Shown here one piece after another: positions 8,540 to 17,100 of a stretch of DNA of 64,000 nt; the stretch's first letter is position 1, and the number at the start of each line of letters is the position of its first letter. The position numbers and the translations under genes are program-made. The notes below the pieces were generated by a model, which was given only the letters and a program-made list of their open reading frames with translations, searched no databases and was not told where the DNA came from. Where the stretch lies: contig VGTI01000020.1 of assembly GCA_016874735.1 (NCBI GenBank), positions 1-64,000 on the forward strand. The letters run 5' to 3'. The stretch comes from Deltaproteobacteria bacterium (GTDB taxonomy: Bacteria; Bdellovibrionota_B; Oligoflexia; Oligoflexales; CAIYRB01).

Positions 8540-9247
8540 TTGACAACCAACGAGCCCAGACCAGTGCAACTTGATCCCACCTGGAAGAACGTCCTCGGCG
8601 ACGAGTTCACAGCTCCCTACATGCGTGAGCTGCGTAGCTTTCTTGAGCAAGAATACAGCAACGGTAAGGTGATCTTTCCCGCTGGGCGGGAATACTTCCA
8701 AGCTCTCAACCTGACACCGCTGCCCGAGGTCAAAGTGGTCATCCTCGGCCAAGACCCCTATCACGGTCCGGGCCAGGCACACGGTCTATGTTTTTCGGTG
8801 AGACCGGGCGTTCCGCCCCCGCCATCACTCGTCAATATCTTCAAGGAGCTGAAAGCTGACCTCGGCATTGCTCCTCCTGCGCCGCTCCATGGATCACTCG
8901 AGTCGTGGGCAAAACAGGGAGTTTTGCTTCTAAACTGCGTCTTAACGGTGGAGCAGGGTCTGGCGGGATCCCATGCTGGACGTGGGTGGGAGCGATTTAC
9001 AGACCGTATTATTTCTATTTTAAACGAGGGTGCCACCAATCTCGTATTCGTCCTCTGGGGAGCCTATGCCCAGAAAAAGGGCCAGTACATCGATCGCAGG
9101 CGGCACCTGGTCATCAGTAGCGTGCATCCGTCACCACTGGCGGCTCACCGCGGCTTTTTGGGCAGCAAACCATTTTCGCAGATAAACGAATATTTAATTA
9201 TCTGCGGCAAAACTCCAATCGATTGGCAGCTCCCGTCTCTGGCCTGA
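8540..9247 (+). CDS. ung: Uracil-DNA glycosylase, family 1
   Basis: A 235-residue enzyme removing uracil from DNA in base excision repair, in the cytoplasm. Family 1 motifs are intact: [13 protein letters not shown] (70-82) with catalytic Asp72, LLLN (129-132) and [11 protein letters not shown] (196-206) with His196 in the Leu-loop motif. Length and alignable N-terminus match bacterial Ung. The longest frame starts at ATG 8441, but it adds 33 hydrophobic residues unlike any Ung I know and has no SD; TTG 8540 has GGAG 8 bases upstream and gives the normal length, so I prefer it. It lies 120 bases after the SOD gene. Confidence 0.92.
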   Translation: MTTNEPRPVQLDPTWKNVLGDEFTAPYMRELRSFLEQEYSNGKVIFPAGREYFQALNLTPLPEVKVVILGQDPYHGPGQAHGLCFSVRPGVPPPPSLVNIFKELKADLGIAPPAPLHGSLESWAKQGVLLLNCVLTVEQGLAGSHAGRGWERFTDRIISILNEGATNLVFVLWGAYAQKKGQYIDRRRHLVISSVHPSPLAAHRGFLGSKPFSQINEYLIICGKTPIDWQLPSLA

Positions 9248-9304
9248 CCCAAGGAGACCCAAGGAGCAAGGCACGCCGCAGCCCCCGTCCAGCCGCTCGA
9301 AAGG

Positions 9305-9326
9305 CCCCGGGGGTGTCCCCCCGGGG
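9305..9326. terminator. Very GC-rich hairpin between convergent genes
   Basis: CCCCGGGGG (9305-9313) and CCCCCGGGG (9318-9326) form a 9-bp stem with a 4-base loop in the gap between ung and the convergent acyltransferase gene. There is no clean T-run on either side, so a role as a two-way transcription end is likely but not certain. The rest of the gap (9248-9523) holds a 7-bp inverted repeat, gtattca/tgaatac (9351-9357, 9385-9391), and no gene I can support. Confidence 0.45.
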
Positions 9327-9523
9327 TAACCGCTGCCGTCCCGCCCGCTAGTATTCAATTTAGCAATGTTTAGATGTTAGATAATGAATACCGCAAAAGG
9401 CCGCTGATGCATACAAAAAAATTACATCTCGGCAACTTACGACCTTCCCTCCGTAGGAGACGACCGGATCGTGGCGCCAATACGGCATCGCGACTTGATA
9501 AAATATTCATTTAATTCAGGCGG

Positions 9524-10321
9524 TTATCCCGGCATGCCGCGGCGGCGGCTGTAGTCCTTGCCCGACCGGCGCGGATCCCTGATCCCAGAGCACATGAGTT
9601 CGTTCATCTTATCGACCAACTGACCGTGAAACACACGGGCCCGGCGGTCACGTTCAGCTTCGTTACGTGTCCACTTGGGCGGCATCATTGGCTCGCTCAG
9701 GTAATGGGTCAGCTGAACCGGCTTAGGAATCGGGGATAGTCCGCGCCCAGCGGCAAGAAACACGGGGAGCTTGTATTTTTCGTAAAAAAATGACGTTATG
9801 TTTAGTGGCAGTACGTCATATAGCTCATCCGCTTTGGGGCACGCGGCTAGTATGACCGGCGTCTTAGTCTTCATCGCCACATGGACGAAGCCGAGGCGGT
9901 GCTCCCACTTAATCTGGTAACGCTGCGTCGAAGGCCTGAGAGCCTCAAACATGCCACCGGGAGCCACGGCAACGATTTCCTTTTGCTTGAGTAGCTGCTC
10001 GGCAATATCGCGTCGCCCCTGGATGGCACCGAGGTAATTTTCCATGAAGTTGCCGAGCAGTGGCACCTTGAAAAATAGCCGATCCAAAATCGTCCGCGCC
10101 GCCACACCGCGCTCCATGTAAAGGGCGGCAAGCATTAAGCTGATGTCATAGGTGGCTAGACTATGATTGAAGACCAGCGTGGCTCCTGTGCCTTCAGGCA
10201 CATGCTCGAGCCCCTTAACCTCATGATTGTGGTAGCGGCGCGCAGCTTGAAAGACAGGAATTAAAGTCTTCAGCCAAGTTTCATGCTGAAACATCGGGTT
10301 CACTAAGGACTCCACCGGCAT
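9524..10321 (-). CDS. PlsC/MGAT-like acyltransferase
   Basis: A 265-residue membrane-associated acyltransferase of the LPLAT superfamily, nearest to the diacylglycerol/monoacylglycerol (DGAT2/MGAT-like) branch; it would move an acyl chain onto a glycerolipid or related alcohol. The catalytic motif is NHSLATYD (His53, Asp59), with five residues between His and Asp rather than the canonical four. AIQGRRD (99-105) and VAPGGMFEALRP (119-130) occupy the positions of the later substrate-binding motifs. A hydrophobic N-terminal region precedes the catalytic His. The C-terminus (last 25 residues) is Arg-rich. The start ATG 10321 has only a weak SD. The gene stands alone, convergent with ung and divergent from the tRNA. 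Confidence 0.8.
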   Translation of the reverse strand: MPVESLVNPMFQHETWLKTLIPVFQAARRYHNHEVKGLEHVPEGTGATLVFNHSLATYDISLMLAALYMERGVAARTILDRLFFKVPLLGNFMENYLGAIQGRRDIAEQLLKQKEIVAVAPGGMFEALRPSTQRYQIKWEHRLGFVHVAMKTKTPVILAACPKADELYDVLPLNITSFFYEKYKLPVFLAAGRGLSPIPKPVQLTHYLSEPMMPPKWTRNEAERDRRARVFHGQLVDKMNELMCSGIRDPRRSGKDYSRRRGMPG

Positions 10322-10501
10322 TTTATGAATGGGATCTGATAAGGCGTGGTCAGGACGACCTAAGGCTTACTATTTTAGGATAAGGGACGACGGCATTTCC
10401 TTCAACTCCAAGGCTCGCGCTTAAATTAGCGCGCCGTCAACCAGCGCAATTCGCTGAATTTACCCGACAAATAAAATTAATGGCCAACTGCAACTTCGTG
10501 C

Positions 10502-10532
10502 TTCAAAGACCTCGATAGCTTTGCTATACAAT
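10502..10532 (+). promoter_or_regulatory. Candidate sigma70-type promoter of tRNA-Leu
   Basis: TTCAAA at 10502-10507 and TATACA at 10525-10530 are 17 bases apart; an overlapping TACAAT (10527-10532) is a closer -10 match. The tRNA begins 14 bases after the -10, the normal distance for a short 5' leader. The upstream gap (10322-10500) also holds a 6-bp palindrome, CGCGCT/AGCGCG (10416-10433), and nothing else I can support. Confidence 0.55.
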
Positions 10533-10546
10533 GGGCTCGCAATTCT

Positions 10547-10633
10547 GGCGGCATGGCGGAATTGGCAGACGTGCTGGACTCAAAATCCAGTGTCCGCAAG
10601 GACGTCCCGGTTCGACCCCGGGTGCCGCTACCA
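10547..10633 (+). tRNA. tRNA-Leu (anticodon CAA)
   Basis: An 87-base class II tRNA. The acceptor stem pairs GGCGGCA (10547-10553) with TGCCGCT (10623-10629), followed by encoded ACCA ending at 10633. The G1-U72 pair is normal for bacterial tRNA-Leu. The anticodon arm is CTGGA-CTCAAAA-TCCAG, giving anticodon CAA, which reads UUG. The long variable arm (GTCCGCAAGGAC) and the T arm with GTTCGA are intact. A strong-looking promoter sits just upstream. The 3' end is 18 bases from the convergent stop of the peptidase gene. Confidence 0.97.
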
Positions 10634-10651
10634 CTCTCTCTTAGCATCCCT

Positions 10652-12145
10652 TTACATCGATGTGCTCTTAATCAGCTGGATATAGAAGCGTACCGCTTCG
10701 CCATAAGCCGTGACCGCAATACGCTCATTCGTGCCATGAAAGCGCCCCTGATCCTCCGGGCGCCAGCGAATCGGCAAGAAGCGGTATACGTTGTCGGTCA
10801 AGTGCTTGTAGGCCACGGAATCGGTCGCTCCCACAGTTGCATAAGGAGCTACCAGTGCATCGGGAAATACCATGCGTATGCTATCTGCCAGGCGTTTGAA
10901 GCTCGGCGCCTCCGGATCCGACTCCGGTGCGGGCTCCCTGGTCACCTCTAAGTTTGGCGTGACTTTGACGGCGGGATCATCAATGACCGCGACCAGACGA
11001 TCAACAGCACGAGCCACACTGTCACCTGCGATAAGCCGTAGATTGACCGTGGCCGTGGCCCGCCCTGGTAGTACGTTATCTTTGATGCCTGCATGAAACA
11101 TGGTTGCAGCCCGCGTCGTATGCAGCGAAGCACGCCCCGAATTTGTGCTGGCCATGGTCCTCGACACAAGCGGACTAAACGCCCATAAGTTAGCGATTGC
11201 CAACTGACTACCAAAGCTCATACCTGGCGCTAGTGCCTTGAGCGAGGCCTCGAGCGTACGGGTGATTTGATAGGGCTCTGGGTGCTCCTCAATCCGATGT
11301 ATAGCGCGCGCCAACCGCCCGATGTTGGTTGTTACGCCTGGCATGGAACTGTGACCACCTGCGCCTTCAGCACTCAGCTCGACGCTGACATAGCCCTTTT
11401 CCGTGACACCAACCATGGCTGCTGGCGGTTTGACTCCGCCAACAATCTGCTCGGTGACCATCCCCCCCTCATCCAAGAGATAATCAAGCTTCACGCCTTT
11501 AGCCTGAAGCGCACGGCCCATCGCAGCAGCACCAGATCCCCCAACCTCCTCGTCATGACCAAATGCAAGGATAACGCCACGTCTGGGCTTAAAACCCTTA
11601 CTGAGTAGGTGATCCACAGCTTCTAAAATGCCGAACATCGAGGCCTTATCGTCGATGGCGCCACGCCCCCAGACAAAGCCCTGTTCGATAGCACCGCTGA
11701 ATGGAGGATAAGACCACGCATCCTCTGTACCAGGAGACACGGGCACCACATCTTGATGGGCCGTGAGCATGATCGGACTCAGGCTAGGGTCAGAGCTAGC
11801 CCAAGTCAGGAGGAGGCTCCCCCCAGGAAAACTCTCGACCTTGAGCGACGCGAACACTGCGGGAAAGGAGCTGCGCAGCACTTCATGTAACTGCGCTATG
11901 GCGGCTTCGTCCGCTGGCGCGGCCGGACGGTGAGAAATGGTGGCTACTCTGATCCCTCTGGCCAAGCGTGTGGCCATGTTTGCAAGGACCGCAGGATCAG
12001 GATCAAACGCCTGCTCCGAGGAAGCGATGGTGGCGGCGGTGGCTGGCGATACCGCAACACTGTTGTCTGCCGCGCTGAGACGCACAAGCATTACTATCAG
12101 CACTAACACGAGCAGCACCACGCCGGCACTCAATGCACGCAACAT
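10652..12145 (-). CDS. M20-family zinc peptidase, PM20D1-like carboxypeptidase
   Basis: A 497-residue M20 metallopeptidase closest in layout to Gly-Xaa carboxypeptidase / PM20D1, enzymes that cleave or form N-acyl amino acids and dipeptides. One N-terminal membrane helix (residues 5-22) anchors it, with the catalytic part probably periplasmic. Zinc-site residues visible: TAHQD (His130), GRGAIDDK (Asp165), GHDEEVGG with catalytic Glu199 and ligand Glu200, LDEGG (Asp225), and the late FHGTNER His near the C-terminus. The dimerisation/lid insert lies between (about 240-380). Length agrees with PM20D1 (about 500). It is the last gene of an apparent minus-strand run Rieske - zf-TFIIB - peptidase, 84 bases downstream of the zf-TFIIB stop. 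The substrate is not predictable. Confidence 0.88.
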   Translation of the reverse strand: MLRALSAGVVLLVLVLIVMLVRLSAADNSVAVSPATAATIASSEQAFDPDPAVLANMATRLARGIRVATISHRPAAPADEAAIAQLHEVLRSSFPAVFASLKVESFPGGSLLLTWASSDPSLSPIMLTAHQDVVPVSPGTEDAWSYPPFSGAIEQGFVWGRGAIDDKASMFGILEAVDHLLSKGFKPRRGVILAFGHDEEVGGSGAAAMGRALQAKGVKLDYLLDEGGMVTEQIVGGVKPPAAMVGVTEKGYVSVELSAEGAGGHSSMPGVTTNIGRLARAIHRIEEHPEPYQITRTLEASLKALAPGMSFGSQLAIANLWAFSPLVSRTMASTNSGRASLHTTRAATMFHAGIKDNVLPGRATATVNLRLIAGDSVARAVDRLVAVIDDPAVKVTPNLEVTREPAPESDPEAPSFKRLADSIRMVFPDALVAPYATVGATDSVAYKHLTDNVYRFLPIRWRPEDQGRFHGTNERIAVTAYGEAVRFYIQLIKSTSM

Positions 12146-12229
12146 CTTTACTACCTCATGGGATGATCGTCCTACATGAGATAGTCGGCCCTCCAGTCAA
12201 TTAAAGTCAATCCAATAAGGACTGGTACC

Positions 12230-12616
12230 TCAGACCGGAAACTGACCAATGCCACCTGGCACAACCCTGAAAGCGCGATCAAATAGGTGGCGTATCGCCT
12301 CCTTGAATACATGGGGTTCATGTGTGGTCGCTAGCTGCAAGATCTCATCACGGTCGAAGTAGACCCCGCCACACGAAGAGCAAAGATCACCTTTGAGACC
12401 GAAAAGCTCTTCCTCTCGCAAGTCATGGCCGCATTTCGGGCACTTCATCCAATGGTCCTGCATAAGCTGAGTATCCGCCCGCTCCTGACGCAGACGGTCA
12501 AGCTCGCGCCTATTCTGCTCAATCAACTCGCGATTGAGTTGGTAAAAGTACTCAGCCTCGCGGTCATACCCAGTGCGTTGGATATCTTGTGTCAGTGTGT
12601 AGCTGCGGTCGTCCAT
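12230..12616 (-). CDS. zf-TFIIB domain protein
   Basis: A 128-residue cytoplasmic protein. Residues 1-45 are charged and helical, beginning MDDRSYTLTQDIQRTGYD; the middle has an Arg/Glu/Gln-rich helix. The C-terminal part has two Cys pairs, CPKCG and CSSCGGVYFD, the spacing of the zf-TFIIB zinc ribbon. Function is unknown; a regulatory or protein-binding role is a guess. The frame extends to TTG 12793, but that overlaps the Rieske gene by more than 120 bases; ATG 12616 is preceded by GAGGT and matches the conserved MDDRSYT start I recall from Bdellovibrio-like homologues. It begins 55 bases after the Rieske stop. Confidence 0.78.
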   Translation of the reverse strand: MDDRSYTLTQDIQRTGYDREAEYFYQLNRELIEQNRRELDRLRQERADTQLMQDHWMKCPKCGHDLREEELFGLKGDLCSSCGGVYFDRDEILQLATTHEPHVFKEAIRHLFDRAFRVVPGGIGQFPV

Positions 12617-12638
12617 GGCATACCTCACAAGTCTAGTG

Positions 12639-12666
12639 TCAGGCTCCTTTAGTCTAGGGAGCCTGA
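12639..12666 (-). terminator. Intercistronic hairpin between Rieske and zf-TFIIB genes
   Basis: A perfect 9-bp stem, TCAGGCTCC (12639-12647) with GGAGCCTGA (12658-12666), and a 10-base loop lies five bases past the Rieske stop and 22 bases before the zf-TFIIB start. No T-run follows on the minus strand, so partial termination or mRNA 3'-end protection within the operon is more likely than full termination. Confidence 0.5.
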
Positions 12667-12671
12667 CGTCT

Positions 12672-13619
12672 TTACCCATGCAATCCTGATGCCACCCTAT
12701 GCTTCTGCGCCTTTTCCCACAGACGGCGCAGATGACGGATGGGTCCATCACCGGCAAATAAGAGTTCACCAGCACCGGTATCAGTGCTAGCACCCGCCGG
12801 ATGACTGTTCACTATCCGCGAGTCCTGCTTAAACACGATGCGATTCGATTGGTTCATCAAACGCGTCAGCGCCGACCCTAGAAGGGGCCATGTAACTAAA
12901 GCTTGATAGGTACGAAGGTAAATCCGCGTGCGATTCTCATCAATGGGACAAAAAGCCAACATGATACGAAATCGTTTGGTAATCGTATTCATCCAAATAT
13001 TGGGCATTTTGAAACAAATGGAACTGTCGGCAAACTTTTCGTTCTGCTGCACCGAAAATTTGACGCTACTATCATCGGACTCGACGGTGGCCTTGCGCGT
13101 TGGATCAAAGCCGCGACCGATGGTTGTCCGGTGTACAAAGGCCAAATGGACGAAGTCGAGTTGGTTTTCGATCGCTCTAGTGATGTGGCAGTCCACATGT
13201 TCAACGATGGTTGCGTAGTCGAAGCTATCGTCGAGCTCATCGAACCACGGCACTTGATCTACCTGCGGGGCCTCATCTCCGATCCATAGCCACACAAAAC
13301 CGTATCGCTCAACAGTCCAAAACGTCTGTAAACAAAGCGCTGAGGCAGGCTTGCCCGTCTCTGGGACATGACGGCAGGCACCCCCTGCATCAAATTGCAT
13401 GCCGTGAAAGGGACACGCAATGGTTCCAGATTTAGTGATTGATCCAAGACTCAACTTAACCGAACGATGAGGACAAAGATCTCTCTGAACGACGAGATTA
13501 CCGGCATTTTCTCGCCAAAAAACCAAATCTACACCGAAGCGACGCATACCAACGGGCCCTGTTCGTCCTACTTCGCGTGACTCCGCTACGGCATACCATC
13601 CCTGGGGGTATTGGTGCAT
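12672..13619 (-). CDS. Rieske [2Fe-2S] ring-hydroxylating oxygenase, alpha-subunit type
   Basis: A 315-residue non-haem iron oxygenase. The N-terminal Rieske domain has CPH (Cys49, His51) and CPFHG (Cys69, His72), binding the [2Fe-2S] cluster. The catalytic domain has the mononuclear iron motif ENQLDFVHLAFVH, with bridging Asp155 and ligands His158 and His163. Such proteins take electrons from a separate ferredoxin or reductase and hydroxylate, demethylate or desaturate aromatic or steroid-like substrates; the compact size and single subunit fit the vanillate demethylase / chlorophyllide oxygenase branch rather than the alpha3beta3 dioxygenases. No reductase gene is nearby. The start ATG 13619 has GAGG 9 bases upstream. 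It appears to lead the operon with the zf-TFIIB and M20 genes. Confidence 0.88.
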   Translation of the reverse strand: MHQYPQGWYAVAESREVGRTGPVGMRRFGVDLVFWRENAGNLVVQRDLCPHRSVKLSLGSITKSGTIACPFHGMQFDAGGACRHVPETGKPASALCLQTFWTVERYGFVWLWIGDEAPQVDQVPWFDELDDSFDYATIVEHVDCHITRAIENQLDFVHLAFVHRTTIGRGFDPTRKATVESDDSSVKFSVQQNEKFADSSICFKMPNIWMNTITKRFRIMLAFCPIDENRTRIYLRTYQALVTWPLLGSALTRLMNQSNRIVFKQDSRIVNSHPAGASTDTGAGELLFAGDGPIRHLRRLWEKAQKHRVASGLHG

Positions 13620-14115
13620 ATTCTCGCCTCATCAAAGCAAAACTTATTTTTTTTGTCACTTCAAGTTTCAAGACAACGCGCGATGTACTAAGTTGGTCTA
13701 GATTTTGATCAGATCACTGTCTCCAAATCCTTGTCTACTTTTTTGACAGCACTGTTTCGACTGGTTGAGCTGCAAGTTTGAACAATATTTTTTGGTGCGG
13801 CAAATACTTCCCAGGGAATCAATTGCCTAGAAATAAAGATTAGCTTTTTTGCCATGACTCCGCCGCCAGAAAAGGCATCGGCTCAAGATGCCCCGCGAAC
13901 GAATCCGCCTGCCGATTCAGGGGATTAAAAGTTTTTTTGCGATTGCTCCCAGAGCCCGCCGTTGGTGGGCAAAAATTTCCTAACTAAATCCACATTTTGT
14001 GAAACTTTTTCGGATACATGTGTTCGCCCTCAAGCTCGCTTGCCTTTGTGCCGACGTAGCGCCATGGACTGATGCGTCGCCCCCCGATTTTGGCACTTTT
14101 CAAGGACTCAGGTAC
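13620..14115. other. Divergent intergenic region and leader of the giant gene
   Basis: This stretch separates the minus-strand Rieske gene from the giant plus-strand gene and must hold both promoters. It is AT-rich with several T-runs (13648-13655, 13931-13937). Three small hairpins occur in a row: GGCATC/GATGCC (13874-13892), GAATC/GATTC (13901-13918) and GCCCGCC/GGTGGGC (13954-13970, one G-U pair). I see no riboswitch consensus I recognise and no convincing -35/-10 pair. The frame of the giant gene is open back to GTG 13999, but that part has no SD. Confidence 0.5.
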
Positions 14116-17100
14116 ATGACGCTTAGATTCGGCAAAGTTAGTAGATCTGCGCTCCGAGGAGCGTTAGGGCTGCGCTTTGCTTTGCGTCGTTTACCCCAAA
14201 ATTGGTTCGATACGATGGCGCGGCTCTTCACCGTGCGTGCGCTTACAGCAATGGTTCTGGTACCGCTGATAGCTTTCAACACACCTTATGCATACGCACA
14301 AAGCACCTTCGACTTCGTGCTGAGCGGAAGGCTGACGGAAGTAAACGGTAAACCAGTGGTTGGTCCGGTTGCGCTCGAAATCAGCTTCTTCCACGATGCG
14401 CAGGGCGCTGCTCCCGTGCTAAGCGTCACCGACGGCTTTGAAAACGTCACGCTGCAGGAAGGCATATTTCAAGTAAGGGTCACACTTAACACGAGTGACT
14501 ATACCAAAGTCTTCCCAGAGGTCGGTCAACAAGTATGGTTCCAGGTCACAGATTTGACCCACGCAAGTACCCCGTACCCCATGCAGCAGGTGGTGACCGT
14601 TCCTTATGCTGCACGCGTACCGGTCGATGGGAAAACAGTCAATTTCAATAGCGATGGAAAATTAACCGTCCTGCCAGAAACAACTCCGAGCGCCAATCAG
14701 TTCTTAACCAAAGACACTAATGGCCGCTTTGTGTGGCGCACACCAAGTCCGAATGCGAGCGCTATTCAGGGTACAAACATCAGCAATACCGTTCCAGTTG
14801 CCGGTCAGGTCCTGAGCTACGATGGCGTCATGTGGACACCGGCTACGACAACGGTGACCGCAGACGCACCAATCGTTGTAACGATGAATGGCACCACGCC
14901 CAAACTGTCTTTACCAGCTGCCACGAGTGTCAGCGACGGTTACATAAGCACAGCCGACTGGCTGATTTTCAATTCGAAGCAACAACCGATCACCGCTGAT
15001 ACGAACCTGAATCTGGGAAGCATCGCGACGAACAAACAAGCTGCGGTTGTTCTCAAGCCTTACAGCGACGGCGCCGGACAAACAAGCGAGCTGCGTTTCA
15101 ATGCACTTGCGGGTGGCAACTACATCGGTTTCAAAGCACCAGACGAAGTTCCAGCCAATATGGTTTGGACCTTACCATCAGAAGATGGAGCCACTGGACA
15201 AATCTTGCAAACCGACGGATCGGGCAAACTGGCTTGGGGATCGTTCCCGCAGGTGCCAGTCACCTCGGTGGCTGGCAAAGTCGGTGCCGTAAGCCTGACG
15301 ACCAGTGATGTCAGCGAAGGCGGCAATCTTTACTACACCGATGCACGGGCGCAGTCAGCCGCTCGCCGCGGCATGGCAGCCTCCGCACCCATATCTTACG
15401 ACTCAACTACAGGCAGAATTTCCATCGGGCAGTCATCGTCGGTGTCGTCAGGTTACCTCTCTGTCATGGACTGGATCACATTCAACAACAAAATCGGTAA
15501 CATTACGGCAGGCAACGGCATCGTCGTCAGCACCATCGGTAGCGGAGTGACAGTGAGCTTGCCTAACATTGGGACACCTGGCGGCTACACTAAGGTAGCA
15601 ACCGATGCCCAAGGCCGCGTGACTTCAGGAACCACGTTAGTACCAGGCGATATCCCAGCGCTCTCAGCCGACATCATTAATCGCGGGACTTTATCGCGCG
15701 CCGTCGGTGGTACCGGTGTCGTATCGACGGCAACATTCCCGACTGAGGGCGTGATCGTTACACGCGACGCGGCAGAAACACTGCGCAACAAGAACCTCGA
15801 GTCACCGATGCTTAATGGCGGTACTCTTGCCGGAGCCTCTCTCGTGACTGGTTCGACCGTGATCAGCACGACCGGGACTCTCACCTCAAGCCAAGCAACG
15901 ATTAATGGTAATGTCAGAGTGCAAGGTGCAGGGGGCACGGCTAGTAAGTTGATACTTACCGATAAAGACTCGGTAAACTCATTATCGTTTAAAGCTCCCG
16001 ATACTTTAGCAGGAACAGTGAACTGGACCCTACCGGGCACAGATGGGCTAGCTGAACAGTTGCTCAGGACGGACGGCAGCGGCAACCTGAGTTGGGTCTC
16101 CGGCGCCAGTCCAACGGGTGCCGCTGGTGGCGACCTTACTGGAATCTATCCGAATCCGCAGTTAACGACTACAGGGGTCCAACCTGGTGTCTACCCCAAA
16201 GTCACGGTCGACGCCAAAGGCCGCGTCACTCTGGGTCAGACTCTCGATGTTGCCGATGTCCCACCACTCCCTGCAAGTAAAATTTCTGAGGGTATCCTTG
16301 GCATCGAGCGTGGTGGTACTGGTGTGAACACGCTGACTACGAACGGCGTCCTTTACGGTAACGGAACCAGCGGCATTCAGGCTACAACGCCAGGTTCCTC
16401 GTTCCAAAGCTTGGTGATCCCCGATGGTGGAGGCGCTCCCGTATTCGGAGCCGTCGATCTCTCGCAACTCGCGGCAACAACGGGCATCCTACCTCGCAGC
16501 CGCGGCGGTATTGGTATCACAACGACTGCCACTTTCCCAACCGACGGTGTGGTCGTCACTCGTGACGCCACTGAGACTCTAAATAACAAAACCATAGTTA
16601 ACCCTGCAATTAGTACGATCGCCAATGGCGGCACGCTGACCCTGCCAAGCACGACTGATACGATCGTAGCCAGAAATACTGCCGACACGCTAACGAACAA
16701 ATCACTGATCGCTCCGGTCATCACCTCTGGCTCAATCGGTGGTACCTCTCGCATTACAGGTGCTACGACGATCGACATTACCGGCACTGTCGCCTCTGGT
16801 GCCACCACTATTGATGGCGACCTGAAAGTGAAAGGTAACGGCAACACAGCAAATAGGATTATCCTGAGCGATAAAGGCACCAACTTCTCGGTACAGCTCA
16901 AGGCTCCCGATGCTCTGTCTGGCAACGTCACCTATACATTCCCTGGTACAGACGGAATCGATGGTCAAGTACTAGCGACTGACGGGGCTGGCGCTCTCTT
17001 ATGGACCAACGGGATCAAACCAATTGGTAACGCCGGTGGGGATTTAGCTGGTCAGTACCCAAACCCGACGCTGGCTGCTAGCGGAGTGTTTCCCGGAGTC

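Noticed and set aside
10553-10951. Plus-strand open frame covering the tRNA
   Set aside because: It runs through tRNA-Leu and antisense to the M20 peptidase; the tRNA and the peptidase explain the sequence.
12617-12793. Longer form of the zf-TFIIB protein with an extra CxxC
   Set aside because: This part lies over the 3' end of the Rieske gene in another frame and lacks an SD; the CAVCG motif appears to be coincidental.
13860-13970. Cyclic-di-GMP or other known riboswitch before the giant gene
   Set aside because: The hairpins do not fit the conserved core bases of any class I can recall.
13999-14115. GTG 13999 as start of the giant protein
   Set aside because: No SD, and the added 39 residues are not signal-like; ATG 14116 has AAGGA at 9 bases. 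It remains possible.
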